Of a stretch of 64,000 bases of DNA, positions 17,984-27,938 are shown piece by piece. The stretch comes from Shewanella sp. VB17 (GTDB taxonomy: Bacteria; Pseudomonadota; Gammaproteobacteria; Enterobacterales; Shewanellaceae), in the NCBI RefSeq assembly GCF_013248905.1, contig NZ_JABRVS010000001.1, forward strand, positions 1,798,001-1,862,000. Reading direction: 5' to 3'. A model generated the notes under the pieces. The model searched no databases. It saw nothing but the letters and a program-made list of their open reading frames with translations, and was not told the DNA's origin. How positions within the stretch are numbered: the stretch's first letter is position 1; the number at the start of each line of letters is the position of its first letter. The translations under genes were made by a program, and so were the position numbers.

Positions 17984-18560
17984 TAAAAAAGAGTGGCCCT
18001 TACAATCAAAATGAGTAATGTCTCTATTAAACTGTGAGTTCGGCGTTGAGCTTCTCGCTCGAAGAGTGTCATAATGTGAAATTTTATCCTGTTTTGAATA
18101 TTTCCAGCTGCATTACTACTGGATAATTCGATTTGATGCTAGGTAGCAGGCTGTTTTGATGCTTTTTTTGAGTACAAATGACTGTAACTTCAGCCTGATT
18201 GTTATCTGTTCTTTGAACGTCCTTAAGCGGCCTGGCTGACCATTGGGGGATACAGCATAATATCTTCTTCCACTATCGCTGTGAGCTTAATCAGTAACTT
18301 ATCTTCATGGTTGTTTTTATTCCCCTTTAACGCATATTTACGATGGGTTTTTCAAAGCTTTGGTGTGGTGTGTCCATGGGGTCTTTTTTGTTTTGTCATC
18401 TAAGGTTTGTGAGGTGCATAATAACACCTATATTTAGGTGGCCAAATCAACCATGCCATTTTAATTTGGGTAAAGCCTCTTAAAGATAAATGATGTATTA
18501 ATTAGTTGTCGGATATATTGTACAATTTGTATATCTACTCATTATTTCAAAGGGATCACA
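17984..18560. other. Intergenic region with a possible decayed coding remnant
   Basis: About 580 bp without an intact gene. On the minus strand two overlapping open stretches in different frames, 18223-18351 (42 codons) and 18084-18272 (62 codons), read protein-like (for example NKNNHEDKLLIKLTAIVEED and KKHQNSLLPSIKSNYPVVMQ) but neither has a start and ribosome site. They look like the relic of a gene or dispersed repeat broken by frameshifts. The right-hand 80 bp would hold the zntB-like promoter. Confidence 0.3.
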
Positions 18561-19523
18561 ATGGAAACTTCTGATATCATATATGGGTTCTACTTCAATA
18601 AAAGCAACCATCCCCATAAAATTGAATTAATCTCTGATTTAGATGTTTGTAAACCGCATTGGCTGCATTTTGATTACACACGTCCATCCACTATTCAATG
18701 GTTGCAAAACCATAGTGAGCTTAATCCTATCGTTATTGATGCTCTTTTAAATGAAGAGAGCCGTCCAAGAGTGACAGCGTTAGATGATGGATTATTGATT
18801 TCTTTAAGAGGTATAAATTTAGCCCCTGACAGTGATCCTGAAGATATGGTTTCAATTCGTTTGTGGGTAACAAAAGATAAAGTTATTAGTACTAGGCACC
18901 GAAAGCTACTTTCAACACAAGATATTGCGAATGATTTTAATATAGGAAAAGGACCAAGTTCGCCATCACAGTTTGTTATAGAACTAACCGATCGGTTAAT
19001 TTCAAGAATGAGTCATACAATCAATGAAATTGAAGATAAAGTCGCCAATATTGAAGAGAAAATCCTGATTGCAACTAACTATAATCAACGTAATGAACTG
19101 TCTGTATTGCGCCGACAAATTATCTCTCTTAGACGCTATCTTTCTCCGCAGAAAGAGGCTATGACTCAGTTATTGAGTGAAAAGGTTACACAATTTTCTG
19201 TGGAGGAAAAAATTCAACTGCGTGAAACCCTCGATCACTTGGTTCGTTATATAGAAGATTTAGACTCTCTTAAAGATCGTGCGGCTGTTTTCCAAGAAGA
19301 ACTGAGCAACCATCTTAGTGAGCAAATGAACAACCGGATGTATGTTCTATCTATTGTTGCTGCCATCTTTTTACCATTAGGCTTTCTTACTGGGTTGTTG
19401 GGGATCAATGTTGGGGGAATTCCTGGAGCAGAAAATAGTTACTCTTTTGTCATATTTGTTCTTTTACTTATTATTGTTGTTGCACTTCAAGTTTGGATTT
19501 TCAAAAAGAAAAAATGGTTTTAG
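18561..19523 (+). CDS. zntB: CorA-superfamily zinc/divalent cation transporter (ZntB-like)
   Basis: A 320-residue 2-TM-GxN transporter. A large cytoplasmic N-domain (1-250) ends in long helices (MSHTINEIEDKVANIEEKIL). Two C-terminal membrane helices follow, with the pore motif variant GLLGINVGGIPGAEN and a basic end FKKKKWF. The GIN-VGGIPG pattern fits ZntB better than CorA. ZntB was described as a zinc transporter; direction of transport and metal are not visible in sequence. AAGGGATCACA upstream gives a ribosome site. Confidence 0.85.
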   Translation: METSDIIYGFYFNKSNHPHKIELISDLDVCKPHWLHFDYTRPSTIQWLQNHSELNPIVIDALLNEESRPRVTALDDGLLISLRGINLAPDSDPEDMVSIRLWVTKDKVISTRHRKLLSTQDIANDFNIGKGPSSPSQFVIELTDRLISRMSHTINEIEDKVANIEEKILIATNYNQRNELSVLRRQIISLRRYLSPQKEAMTQLLSEKVTQFSVEEKIQLRETLDHLVRYIEDLDSLKDRAAVFQEELSNHLSEQMNNRMYVLSIVAAIFLPLGFLTGLLGINVGGIPGAENSYSFVIFVLLLIIVVALQVWIFKKKKWF

Positions 19524-19836
19524 TTCATTTGCATGGCTATTTTTATTCAATGATATCAGGACGTAGTGAAACAAAAAATCGGTTTTTTAAGTGCAATGTC
19601 CGATAAACTCATATTGATAGTGTTCATTTTAACAGCGCTCAATGTACCTGTTATTTAAAATAAGTATAGAAATATTATCTATTCCTAATAAACCGTAGCT
19701 TGGATGAAGTGTAAAAGTGATGGATATTAATACGGAAGTTGAACAATGACACTTTTTATAAAGTTAAAATATGAATCTATTATCTTTATATATTAATTCG
19801 AAATATAATTATTTTTTACAGTATTAAATATGCATT
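19524..19836. other. AT-rich gap before the caspase-like gene
   Basis: About 310 bp, strongly AT-rich in its right half, separating the ZntB-like gene from the following gene. No terminator, repeat or promoter could be placed with confidence. Confidence 0.3.
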
Positions 19837-21237
19837 ATGAAAAAAATGGCTCTTTCAACATCATCACACTCAATTTTATCCATTAATGATATTCAAAAAA
19901 TAAACAGTGAAAATAATCATGTTACGCTGGGAATTACAATGATTTCTAACGATATTGGTAAAAAACATACAGTATCTGTCAGTAATGATGGAGATGTTTT
20001 TTTTAAATATCAATCAAAAATCGATCAGTCAATAAAACGAAATGAAATACTAGGTGCAATTGAAAAATCATTGTCGAAGAAGAAATGGATAAGCAAAGTA
20101 GCTGTGACAACGTTAAATATAACCAATGAAAAGTTGAATGAATATTATATTAATAAACTAATTTCTCAATTAGATAATAAGGATTTTGTAACGATGGATA
20201 CACAGAGATTAATAGACTCTCAGTCAAACAATGAAACATTAGTAAGCCGTATAGCTAAACGCCTTGATATCGATGCGATAAAGCCTTGTTCAGTAGGAGT
20301 TCGTTTTAATTCAAATGATGACATGAAGGATGGTGGAGAATTGGACACATTGTTGAGAATACTATTCTGTGTTCCGAAAAGTACCCATAGCGGTGCGCCA
20401 TACACATTGGGAAATAACGCGGTACAGAGATCTAAGATAAGCCAACCAATACCAATATGCGTTTCCGGCAGACCCTACATACGACCAGGTGGTCAGAAAT
20501 ATATATACATCCCCTTTATAGATGATGAAAGGGTTATAAAAAGATTGATCCCTCTCAATATCACGCGGGTACAGCAAGGGAAGTCCATGTTCTTGCCGGT
20601 ATTCAAGGATCAACAGCAAATCACTCATTTTCGAAGGATCCTTGCCAATATTCATCTTGATCCTTTACTGCAATACTTATCGAGTTCGAGTCAAACCGAC
20701 TTATCAACATTGGATAGTACTAACACCTTATATATTTCAGCGCATGGCGCTCCCGGTGATAATTATGCTTATGACGTCACACAAAAAAGGATCAGTGCTC
20801 GGGCTCTTGCATTTGATATAAATAACATGGGCTTAAAACCTGAGGTCTCTGTTAAAATGGCCACTTGTCATAGCGGAGAAGGCGATCAACAAGGTATCCA
20901 AATTCCTGCCAATTTAAATGATGAACAGGCTTTCGATTACGTTGTTAACCACATGGGGGCTTTTGAGCATTCTTTAGCTGGTGCTTTTGAAAAAGAGTTG
21001 ATTAATCTTCAACCTTCAAGAACTGCTGGGATTGTTTATGGGACCATTGGGGCACATGTGTTAACGCCGAGTGTGTCAGCAAAAACAGAAAAAATAAGCT
21101 CTGGAAAGCTACGACTAAATACTGGTCGTGCAGGTGCATTTTTTGATGTAGTCGGCACTCGTCCTCAAAGCTACCAATTTAAAGTGAGAAAGAGTGACAT
21201 GAAGCGTGGTGTAGGGCTTGAGCCAAGTCGACAATAA
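19837..21237 (+). CDS. Putative clan CD (caspase-fold) cysteine peptidase
   Basis: A 466-residue protein that I cannot assign to a named family. Residues 298-350 carry the clan CD pair: a hydrophobic strand then His-Gly (LYISAHGAPGDNY, His303) and a second strand then Cys (SVKMATCHSGEGD, Cys344). This is the spacing seen in caspases, C80 toxin-processing domains and C11/C13-like enzymes. The N-terminal 280 residues are polar with no signal peptide or membrane helix. The gene stands alone in AT-rich DNA and has no clear ribosome site; ATG at 19846 is another possible start. Peptidase activity is inferred from the motif only; a secreted effector or a regulated suicide protease are both possible. 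Confidence 0.6.
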   Translation: MKKMALSTSSHSILSINDIQKINSENNHVTLGITMISNDIGKKHTVSVSNDGDVFFKYQSKIDQSIKRNEILGAIEKSLSKKKWISKVAVTTLNITNEKLNEYYINKLISQLDNKDFVTMDTQRLIDSQSNNETLVSRIAKRLDIDAIKPCSVGVRFNSNDDMKDGGELDTLLRILFCVPKSTHSGAPYTLGNNAVQRSKISQPIPICVSGRPYIRPGGQKYIYIPFIDDERVIKRLIPLNITRVQQGKSMFLPVFKDQQQITHFRRILANIHLDPLLQYLSSSSQTDLSTLDSTNTLYISAHGAPGDNYAYDVTQKRISARALAFDINNMGLKPEVSVKMATCHSGEGDQQGIQIPANLNDEQAFDYVVNHMGAFEHSLAGAFEKELINLQPSRTAGIVYGTIGAHVLTPSVSAKTEKISSGKLRLNTGRAGAFFDVVGTRPQSYQFKVRKSDMKRGVGLEPSRQ

Positions 21238-21396
21238 TAAGTACTAAGGGCTAGATACATGTGATGTAAAATTAATTCTATACACACAATCGATGATAAA
21301 TAGCGGCAAGACTGAGCGTAAAAGAGGTGCTAAGCTGTCTTTGATGGCTTAGGGTCAATATATTAATGAATATTTTTAGCAAAAAAGTGGTACGCA

Positions 21397-22266
21397 ATGA
21401 CAGTTATAAACTCAAGTCTGGAAAGGATCTGGCAGGTATTACACCCACGTCACATTATAGGAGCACTAGTCAATATAGATCAAGAAGCGGCGGCAGACCG
21501 TAAGCTGGTTAATCCTAAGCAAGAAACAGGGCGAGTATGGATTGTGTTAATGCTTGCCTGTGTTTGTTTATTAATGGCCCATTATTTAAAATACTCGAGT
21601 GTATTGTATGAATTAATTCGCATACTTGAGGGCTGGTTTTCGATTGAAAATAGTCAATGGTCACGTGATTTGAAAGCACATCCTTATCAAGAATTATGGA
21701 GTTATATATGGTGGGGGGGAATACACCTTATATGTTTCTTGATTATTCCAATGTTGTGCATTAAATATATTTTAAAACAGAATTTAAGCCAGTACGGTTG
21801 GCAGTGGGGCAGTGTTCATCAACATTGGCTTGGCTATATTTTATTGATGTCGCCTATTTTACTGTTTGCATTTTTAGCTAGTTTTCGTGATGACTTTGCC
21901 AATCATTACCCTTTTTATAACATGGCAAGCCGTTCATGGTTTGACTTTATTGCCTGGGAAATTATTTACATTAGCCAGTTTATCGCCGTTGAATTTTTCT
22001 TTCGAGGCTTTATTGTTAATGGGCTACGTATTCCATTTGGTAGTTTGTCTATTGCGGTGATGTGCCTGCCTTATTTAATGTTGCACTTTCCTAAGCTATG
22101 GTTAGAAAGCACAGGTGCTATTTCTTTTGGGTTATTATTAGGTATTTTAGCGCTGCGATCTAAATCTATTTGGGGTGGGGTGTTCGTCCATGTGGGTATC
22201 GCTTTAATGATGGATGTGACTGCTATGTTGCAGGGGCGTGGATTACCGGATACTTGGTTTAGGTAG
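21397..22266 (+). CDS. CPBP-family intramembrane metalloprotease
   Basis: This 289-residue multi-pass protein has the Abi/CAAX (CPBP) core: VEFFFRGFIVNGL, then MLHFPKLWLES, then HVGIALMMD near the C-terminus. The family motif is EExxxR; here only the second Glu and the Arg are kept, the first position being Val, so activity is uncertain. At least six hydrophobic segments are visible. CPBP members cleave within membranes or tailor prenylated or bacteriocin peptides. Neighbours do not reveal the substrate. Confidence 0.75.
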   Translation: MTVINSSLERIWQVLHPRHIIGALVNIDQEAAADRKLVNPKQETGRVWIVLMLACVCLLMAHYLKYSSVLYELIRILEGWFSIENSQWSRDLKAHPYQELWSYIWWGGIHLICFLIIPMLCIKYILKQNLSQYGWQWGSVHQHWLGYILLMSPILLFAFLASFRDDFANHYPFYNMASRSWFDFIAWEIIYISQFIAVEFFFRGFIVNGLRIPFGSLSIAVMCLPYLMLHFPKLWLESTGAISFGLLLGILALRSKSIWGGVFVHVGIALMMDVTAMLQGRGLPDTWFR

Positions 22267-22290
22267 TTTGCTTTTAGGTCAACCAACATT

Positions 22291-22324
22291 ATCACTAATG
22301 CTGTTGTGAGGTTGCATTAGTGAT
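22291..22324. repeat. Inverted repeat between convergent genes
   Basis: 11-bp perfect inverted repeat ATCACTAATGC / GCATTAGTGAT with a 12-nt loop and no T-run. It lies just after the CPBP gene and may act as a transcript end or mRNA stabiliser. Confidence 0.5.
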
Positions 22325-22418
22325 AGTGAGATAAGTGAATAATCTTCTCGTTAACTCTGGTTTGAATCCCGTTATTGTGCAGCCACTCTGGTAGAGTATT
22401 TTCATTCGAATTATTGTA

Positions 22419-25400
22419 TCAAAAATCTTTTTCTCCTTTGATCACTTTAGGGTGTCCGCTAATGGCTTTTGAGGTATACATACCTGCCATGGTTGCAGCT
22501 TCAATACAGCCTGCGTTGAGTGCTGTTTTAATCCAATCACCAGTGATGAATAAATTATCTATTCCTGTTCCATCCGTATCGATTCTGTATTGACTGCTGC
22601 CTTTGACTGAGAGTACATAACGCTCTGAAGGATCGATATTAGCACGCCAGTATTGGCTATCGAATCTGGCTTCGCCTTGTTTTTTTTCTTGATCGTGTAG
22701 CCATTCCCATGGAAAGGTATCACCGACATTGCCCCAGAGCTTGTAGATTTGAGTATTAAGTTGATGAATTGCCGAAGCTTTAGTTTCTTCATTTTTGAAT
22801 TGAGGGAATAAAATATCACTGCGTGCTGGGTAGTGCTCGACTGGGAGTGCCGAGCAAAAGTAACTGACATTTTTTGGCGGAGTATCATCCCAATTTTCTT
22901 TATCGAGCAGTTGATCCATTGATGCCCAAGTATCAAAAGGCTCGGTAAAACCAGATAATATAGCTTGTTCTTTATCTGTAGTTTTTAGTGGCCAGCCCAT
23001 TTCTTCAAGATCACGATTAAGCCAGATTTGGTAGGCTTGAGTTGCGACTGTTTTAATATTATTTACGGCTTGAGAGAGTGGTTTGCTTTGTGACATGACC
23101 TCACTTGCCACATGGGGGACTGAGCCTATTGATAGGCCGAAAATCACTTTATCAAAATCTATTCCTTTTTCAAGTCGTTTAGTGGGTAATGGAGTATTAA
23201 ATTTCGTTTGGTAGATTTGCTCCCAATTGCTCCAGAAATGTTCTAAATTGATATTGTTATCTTTAAGCATGGCGACTTGTAGTGGGTCAAGTTGTTCATA
23301 ATTAGGGGCACTTGGCCAACAATGTAAACCGTTTACATTCACCAGAGGATCATATTCATTGATGCCTTCTTTTAATTTAGTTTGTTCTGTGATCTCAATT
23401 GCTTGAATACTATTATCTTCACATACGAGATTATCGACTCGATTAAAGAAGTGAAACTTGACACCTCGCCGTTTAAGTATTTCATAATATGGGGTGAATA
23501 CCACATCACCCATGCCAGCTTGCATTTTCCACATCACGCTACCTTGATAGCAAAATGCGATACGTAGCATAGACCGTATAATTGTGCCTGCTTCCAAGTT
23601 CGGTTTATTAAAGTTGCCTTTTTCGTAGGCGAACACTAGGTCGTAGAAGCCTCTAACGGGAGCAGAGTTAACAGTGAAGGTAAGATTTGCACCGTGTTTG
23701 GTTAGCCATTCACGATAATCATCGTTGTTAATAGCATTAAAGCCTTGCTTAAATACATCATCGACAAACATACCTTTGAGTATAGTCAGTCCAAGATCGG
23801 TGGCAATATAGAGACGACGTAGTTCATCATTGGTTTCCAATTTGTCGACGAAACGTTCTTCTAATCTTAATCTAAGGTTATCGACAGCACTTTCAATGAG
23901 TCCTTCGTCATTGTGAATATGCTCTTCACATTCACGGCCAATAAGTAGGTTGAAGTGGCATTGTAATTTGTCACCTAAGGTGGTGATATTTTCTCTGGCA
24001 TCTTCGAGTGAGTCTTCAATGTTATCGTTAAGACGTTCGAACCATTGTTCACTAAACCAATGAATGGGTTTGGCTGATTCAGCGTTCGTTTCATCTAATA
24101 TTTTATCTAAACTAGCAAGCCACTGATGGATCCAGCTAAAGGCTGCTTTGACGACTTTCCACAATGTGAGCGTTTCAGTTCCGTCACCGGGTATACCACT
24201 TCGCTCAGGAAACACAATAGGCCAGCTATCTGAGTCACCGCCAACATCTTCTTGTAGTACAATAAAATTATGTGGCTGAAAGGCATCCAAGAAGGTAGCA
24301 AGTGGGCTGCCTACTGGGCGATCGAGTTCTTCATAAGCTTGACGCATTAACTTAAAGGCATTTTGATAAAAACCAAACCAGATATGCAATCCATGTTCTT
24401 CTATGCGTTGGCCGTATTTAGCGTTTCGGCCGCTAGCGGCCTTTCCCCCTATTCGCCACCCCATTTGATAGATGTCTATTTCGTAACGGTTCTGCCACCC
24501 AGGTTGCTCAGTTAAGCAAGTTGCTGCGGTTATGGCTGCAACACCGCCACCTAATATGGCTATTTTTTCTTTTTTTATTGTAGAGTTATCGACTATAACT
24601 TCAGCTTGTGGTACCTCGAAATCAAAATTAACATGATAAGGCAGTAAGACATTTTGCTCACCCAGCTCTAAGCCTAAAGATTCCTTTAATGGAAAGCTGG
24701 CATTGTCGAAGACAGTAGCCAGTAGATTGTTTTCGAGCAGTGAAAGAGAATGCACTTTAGTTATTTTAGCTGGTGAAGCTGTTATCGCTTGATAAACCGC
24801 TTTATCACCTGCTGAGTCTGGTAACTGTTTTAAGAAAATTTGATCTATGGCTGGTTTAAATAATAAGCTAAATAATTGTTCTTCACCTAACTTATTGAGC
24901 TCAGGAATAAAGTCTGTTTGTTCTTTAAATAGTTGCCAGATTTGAGTGATGGCTTCAATGGTCGAAAGTGTATGTTCTTCTTTAGCCTCGCAGTTAACCT
25001 CAAGTAAGGGGTGCATAGTGAGTTCAGTGTCGGCTGAGAACGTTTTAAAGCTCTTGACTGCCAGACTCAATTTAGTCAGAGGTTGATTTGGCATTGGCAT
25101 TTCATAGTCACACATGTACTTAGGATAACCAAATAGTTCACGACCATTGATTAAGGCCATCGCATCATTAACGAAAGTATGTAAAGGATGAAAATAGACA
25201 TGGCTAATCTCGTCGCTGCTAGCATTTTTGTATCTACCAACCATGATCCAAGTGATAATATCTGTTTCTTGGAGCCAGCCTTTATGCCTGTCTTGGGGAT
25301 AGTGAGAATAAGCTTTATTGATCCGAGTAAAACTGGTTAGTACATAGGGGGAGAGAACGTTAAAATACATGTGATTTCCCGCGACTTGGTTGAGGCTAGT

Positions 25401-25535
25401 GTCAATCGATTTTTGTAAGTTATGTTGTTTACCTTTGATAAAAAAACCATACATATCTGCTTTATGTAGGATAAGGGGGGAGTGCATTAACATAGAGCCT
25501 GGGGAATAGATAAAATCAGGGCGTATTTGTTCCAT
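22419..25535 (-). CDS. Fusion of acetoacetate-decarboxylase-like and FAD-dependent oxidoreductase domains
   Basis: A very long protein of 1,038 residues. Residues 1 to about 290 resemble acetoacetate decarboxylase-fold proteins (ALINGRELFGYPKYMCDYEMP is the typical block). From about residue 322 there is a flavoprotein of the phytoene-desaturase/amine-oxidase kind: dinucleotide loop KIAILGGGVAAITAATCL, then DIYQMGWRIGGKAASGRN, RIEEHGLHIWFGFYQNAFKLM, and the C-terminal FAD-contact motif NLFITGDWIKTALNAGCIEAATMAG. The second part would oxidise or desaturate a lipid-like substrate; the first may bind or decarboxylate it. Substrate and pathway are unknown and no related biosynthetic genes are adjacent. 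The start is at the conserved-looking MEQIRPDF, with AAGGAA about 9 bp upstream. Confidence 0.78.
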   Translation of the reverse strand: MEQIRPDFIYSPGSMLMHSPLILHKADMYGFFIKGKQHNLQKSIDTSLNQVAGNHMYFNVLSPYVLTSFTRINKAYSHYPQDRHKGWLQETDIITWIMVGRYKNASSDEISHVYFHPLHTFVNDAMALINGRELFGYPKYMCDYEMPMPNQPLTKLSLAVKSFKTFSADTELTMHPLLEVNCEAKEEHTLSTIEAITQIWQLFKEQTDFIPELNKLGEEQLFSLLFKPAIDQIFLKQLPDSAGDKAVYQAITASPAKITKVHSLSLLENNLLATVFDNASFPLKESLGLELGEQNVLLPYHVNFDFEVPQAEVIVDNSTIKKEKIAILGGGVAAITAATCLTEQPGWQNRYEIDIYQMGWRIGGKAASGRNAKYGQRIEEHGLHIWFGFYQNAFKLMRQAYEELDRPVGSPLATFLDAFQPHNFIVLQEDVGGDSDSWPIVFPERSGIPGDGTETLTLWKVVKAAFSWIHQWLASLDKILDETNAESAKPIHWFSEQWFERLNDNIEDSLEDARENITTLGDKLQCHFNLLIGRECEEHIHNDEGLIESAVDNLRLRLEERFVDKLETNDELRRLYIATDLGLTILKGMFVDDVFKQGFNAINNDDYREWLTKHGANLTFTVNSAPVRGFYDLVFAYEKGNFNKPNLEAGTIIRSMLRIAFCYQGSVMWKMQAGMGDVVFTPYYEILKRRGVKFHFFNRVDNLVCEDNSIQAIEITEQTKLKEGINEYDPLVNVNGLHCWPSAPNYEQLDPLQVAMLKDNNINLEHFWSNWEQIYQTKFNTPLPTKRLEKGIDFDKVIFGLSIGSVPHVASEVMSQSKPLSQAVNNIKTVATQAYQIWLNRDLEEMGWPLKTTDKEQAILSGFTEPFDTWASMDQLLDKENWDDTPPKNVSYFCSALPVEHYPARSDILFPQFKNEETKASAIHQLNTQIYKLWGNVGDTFPWEWLHDQEKKQGEARFDSQYWRANIDPSERYVLSVKGSSQYRIDTDGTGIDNLFITGDWIKTALNAGCIEAATMAGMYTSKAISGHPKVIKGEKDF

Positions 25536-25782
25536 AGCCTTATTCCTTTCAAGGTGAATATTAATTTATTTGATACGCAAATTATTATGAATAAAACTTT
25601 AGCAAATGCTGGAGTATTTCTTTATGTATTAATCATTTAGGATAGATGTTATTTGAGGCTTAGCAAATTTTGGTAACAGATACCCTCTTGTTTTCAATGG
25701 TGAAGGACGCTAAATAATAGGACAAGAGTGATGCTTATATTGGTTATAAAAAGGCGACTGATAAGTCGCCTTAGTGGGGGAG

Positions 25783-27201
25783 TTAGCGTTTTACCATACG
25801 CGCTACAAACATGCCATCGGTATCAGCCTGATAAGGTTGTATTGTGTGCATTGTTGCTTGCATATTAGTAAATGGGTGAGTGGTAACCTCTAGGCTAAAT
25901 TCATCGTGTTGTGCTAGGAAAGCATTAACCACAGCTTCATTTTCCAAAGGAGAGAGAGAACAAGTCGCGTAAACTAAAGTGCCGTGTTCTTTCACCCCTA
26001 GGCTAGCGCGTTGTAAAATATCTAATTGCAGAGCTGATTTATCTAGTACTGAGTTGATTGTATCTGTCCAGCGCATATCCGGGTTACGTCGCCAGGTGCC
26101 AGTACAGCTGCAGGGTACATCGACAAGAACACCATCAAAGTGTGCATAGGGCACCGGCAGTTCATCTGATGCCCAAGGTGATATAGCTATCTGCTTAAAA
26201 CCAGCGCGTTCGGCACGTTTTGTCAGTTCTTTAAGTGGCTTTTTACGTATATCGGAAGCAATGATATTACCTTTTGCCTGTTTATTTTTTTGTAACATAA
26301 GTGATGTCAATTGTAGACTTTTTCCACCGGCACCGCTGCAGGCATCCCACCACTTGTCGTTAGCTTGAGGATCACATATTTGGCCGACGACTTGAGATCC
26401 TAAATCTTGTATTTCAAGCTCCCCCTCTTTATAAAGTGTTAAGCCGTTAAGGTTAATATTCTTGTGACCAAGATTGATGCTGTCACTGAAAAACTCGCTG
26501 CCAGTGGCCGAGATATCTAATGTAAGAAGTTTTTGAATCGCACTCTTAACGTTAATATTCTGTACTCGGCCCCAGATAGGAGGTCGAGAAGAAAGCGATT
26601 CTATTAAGCATAAACCTTGCTCTGTGTTATGACTTGGGCATATTTCCCAAAACCAAGCTGGAACAAGTTCGTCTGTAGTAAAGGTAAGTGTGGTGAATTG
26701 GCTGTTTATCCAAGCGCATTTTTCAGCGACGCTGCTTAACATAGGGACTGTTTCGAGTTCGAGTGTGTCAATGTGGCAGAATATGCACCAAGCTGAGATT
26801 AAGTCACTCCAATTATGGGATTCTAAGCGCGCGTTGGTCGCCAAAACGAGCAACCAAATTTGGCTATTTTGTTCTTGTTTCAAGTGAATATTGAATTTAC
26901 GTAACCACCCCCACCAACGAAACAAAGCAAATAGGCTTTCACGGATAACTCGTCGGTCTTTAGAACCATGTTTCTTATTAACTCTAAAGTATTCACCTAC
27001 TACGCGATCTGCTGGCAGCTTAGTGTCCATGACTTGATGAAACAAGAAGTATAAAGTATTGGCATAACTTAAAGCGCGTTTTTGAGCTGGGGTCTGAGCG
27101 TGTAGATCATCGAAAGAGAGTGGTTGTCTCTCTGGTGATGATTTGATAGTGGTTATTTGGCCTGTTGAATTTGTTCGGCTAGTGTTCAAAGTTCGACCCA
27201 T
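25783..27201 (-). CDS. RsmB/NOP-family rRNA (cytosine-C5) methyltransferase
   Basis: A 472-residue SAM-dependent m5C RNA methyltransferase. The SAM site is WWDACSGAGGKSLQL (286-294 core), the first conserved cysteine block VPCSCTGTWRRNPDMRW (363 on) and the catalytic cysteine C414 in YATCSLSPLENEAVV. The N-terminal 230 residues are a variable domain, related to but unlike E. coli RsmB's NusB-like part. Members methylate 16S rRNA C967 (RsmB) or other sites; the exact target is not certain. It is transcribed alone on the minus strand. Confidence 0.87.
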   Translation of the reverse strand: MGRTLNTSRTNSTGQITTIKSSPERQPLSFDDLHAQTPAQKRALSYANTLYFLFHQVMDTKLPADRVVGEYFRVNKKHGSKDRRVIRESLFALFRWWGWLRKFNIHLKQEQNSQIWLLVLATNARLESHNWSDLISAWCIFCHIDTLELETVPMLSSVAEKCAWINSQFTTLTFTTDELVPAWFWEICPSHNTEQGLCLIESLSSRPPIWGRVQNINVKSAIQKLLTLDISATGSEFFSDSINLGHKNINLNGLTLYKEGELEIQDLGSQVVGQICDPQANDKWWDACSGAGGKSLQLTSLMLQKNKQAKGNIIASDIRKKPLKELTKRAERAGFKQIAISPWASDELPVPYAHFDGVLVDVPCSCTGTWRRNPDMRWTDTINSVLDKSALQLDILQRASLGVKEHGTLVYATCSLSPLENEAVVNAFLAQHDEFSLEVTTHPFTNMQATMHTIQPYQADTDGMFVARMVKR

Positions 27202-27404
27202 GGTTAGTTTTAGTGGGATTTATCTTGCTTGATTATAACAGATAGGGGTCTAGCTTAAAATGTCGCTTTTTTATTTGAAGGTTGGTGAATTTTAAGGTCA
27301 TTTACAGCCAACATCAGCTATCGTAATACTATGGCTGATGTTGACTTTTGAAGCATGTTTAGCGTTCTCTACTTAAGATTGTAAAGTGTGGTGAGCTATA
27401 ATTG

Positions 27405-27938
27405 TTAATTATCGATAGGGACTTTTTTGAGGGCTGCCGCAGCACAAGCGGTATCGAGATCACCACCAGGTGCTCCACTAACGCCAATACCACCAATGAC
27501 TTTACCTTTGTATTTAATAGGTAAGCCGCCAGGAAGCAAAGACAGTTCATCATGTAAGCTGTGCAGTCCTTGTAGTTCAGGTTCTTGCTTGATCAGTTTG
27601 AAAAAAAACTCAGTACTTTCTCCCATCGAAGCTGCACTAAAAGCCTTTCTTCTGGCGCCTTCTGCGGCATGGGGCCCAGAAGGATCATGGCGGGCAAAGG
27701 CTTTCAAAATACCATTATGATCAACAACAGCAACACTGACATTATAATTATCTTTAGCACAGTTAGCTAACCCTTCTTGCACTAGTTCTAATGCTGTTCC
27801 TACACTTAATGCATGGCTAGTGATGACTTTAGCAGTACTGGGTAGACTGCTTAATGATAATAGCCCTATGAGCAAGGTTAATGACTTTTTTGACTTTAAA
27901 AATTTGTTTTTAAAGTTTTTTTTATCTTCTTTAATCAC
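27405..27938 (-). CDS. GlcG/HbpS-family periplasmic protein
   Basis: A 177-residue protein: an N-terminal signal peptide after a basic stretch (KKFLKSKKSLTLLIGLLSLSSLPSTAK), then the single GlcG/HbpS domain. The domain shows VAVVDHNGILKAFARHDPSGP, ARRKAFSAA, LPGGLPIKYKGKVIGGIGVSGAPGGDLD and a C-terminal CAAAALKKV helix. HbpS binds haem and iron in Streptomyces; GlcG is of unknown role near glycolate genes. Neither partner is nearby. The long charged leader before the hydrophobic core suggests a start a few codons later is possible. Confidence 0.85.
   Translation of the reverse strand: MIKEDKKNFKNKFLKSKKSLTLLIGLLSLSSLPSTAKVITSHALSVGTALELVQEGLANCAKDNYNVSVAVVDHNGILKAFARHDPSGPHAAEGARRKAFSAASMGESTEFFFKLIKQEPELQGLHSLHDELSLLPGGLPIKYKGKVIGGIGVSGAPGGDLDTACAAAALKKVPIDN

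Noticed and set aside
22375..22593. Small plus-strand frame after the CPBP gene
   Set aside because: Mostly antisense to the end of the long fusion protein, without ribosome site.
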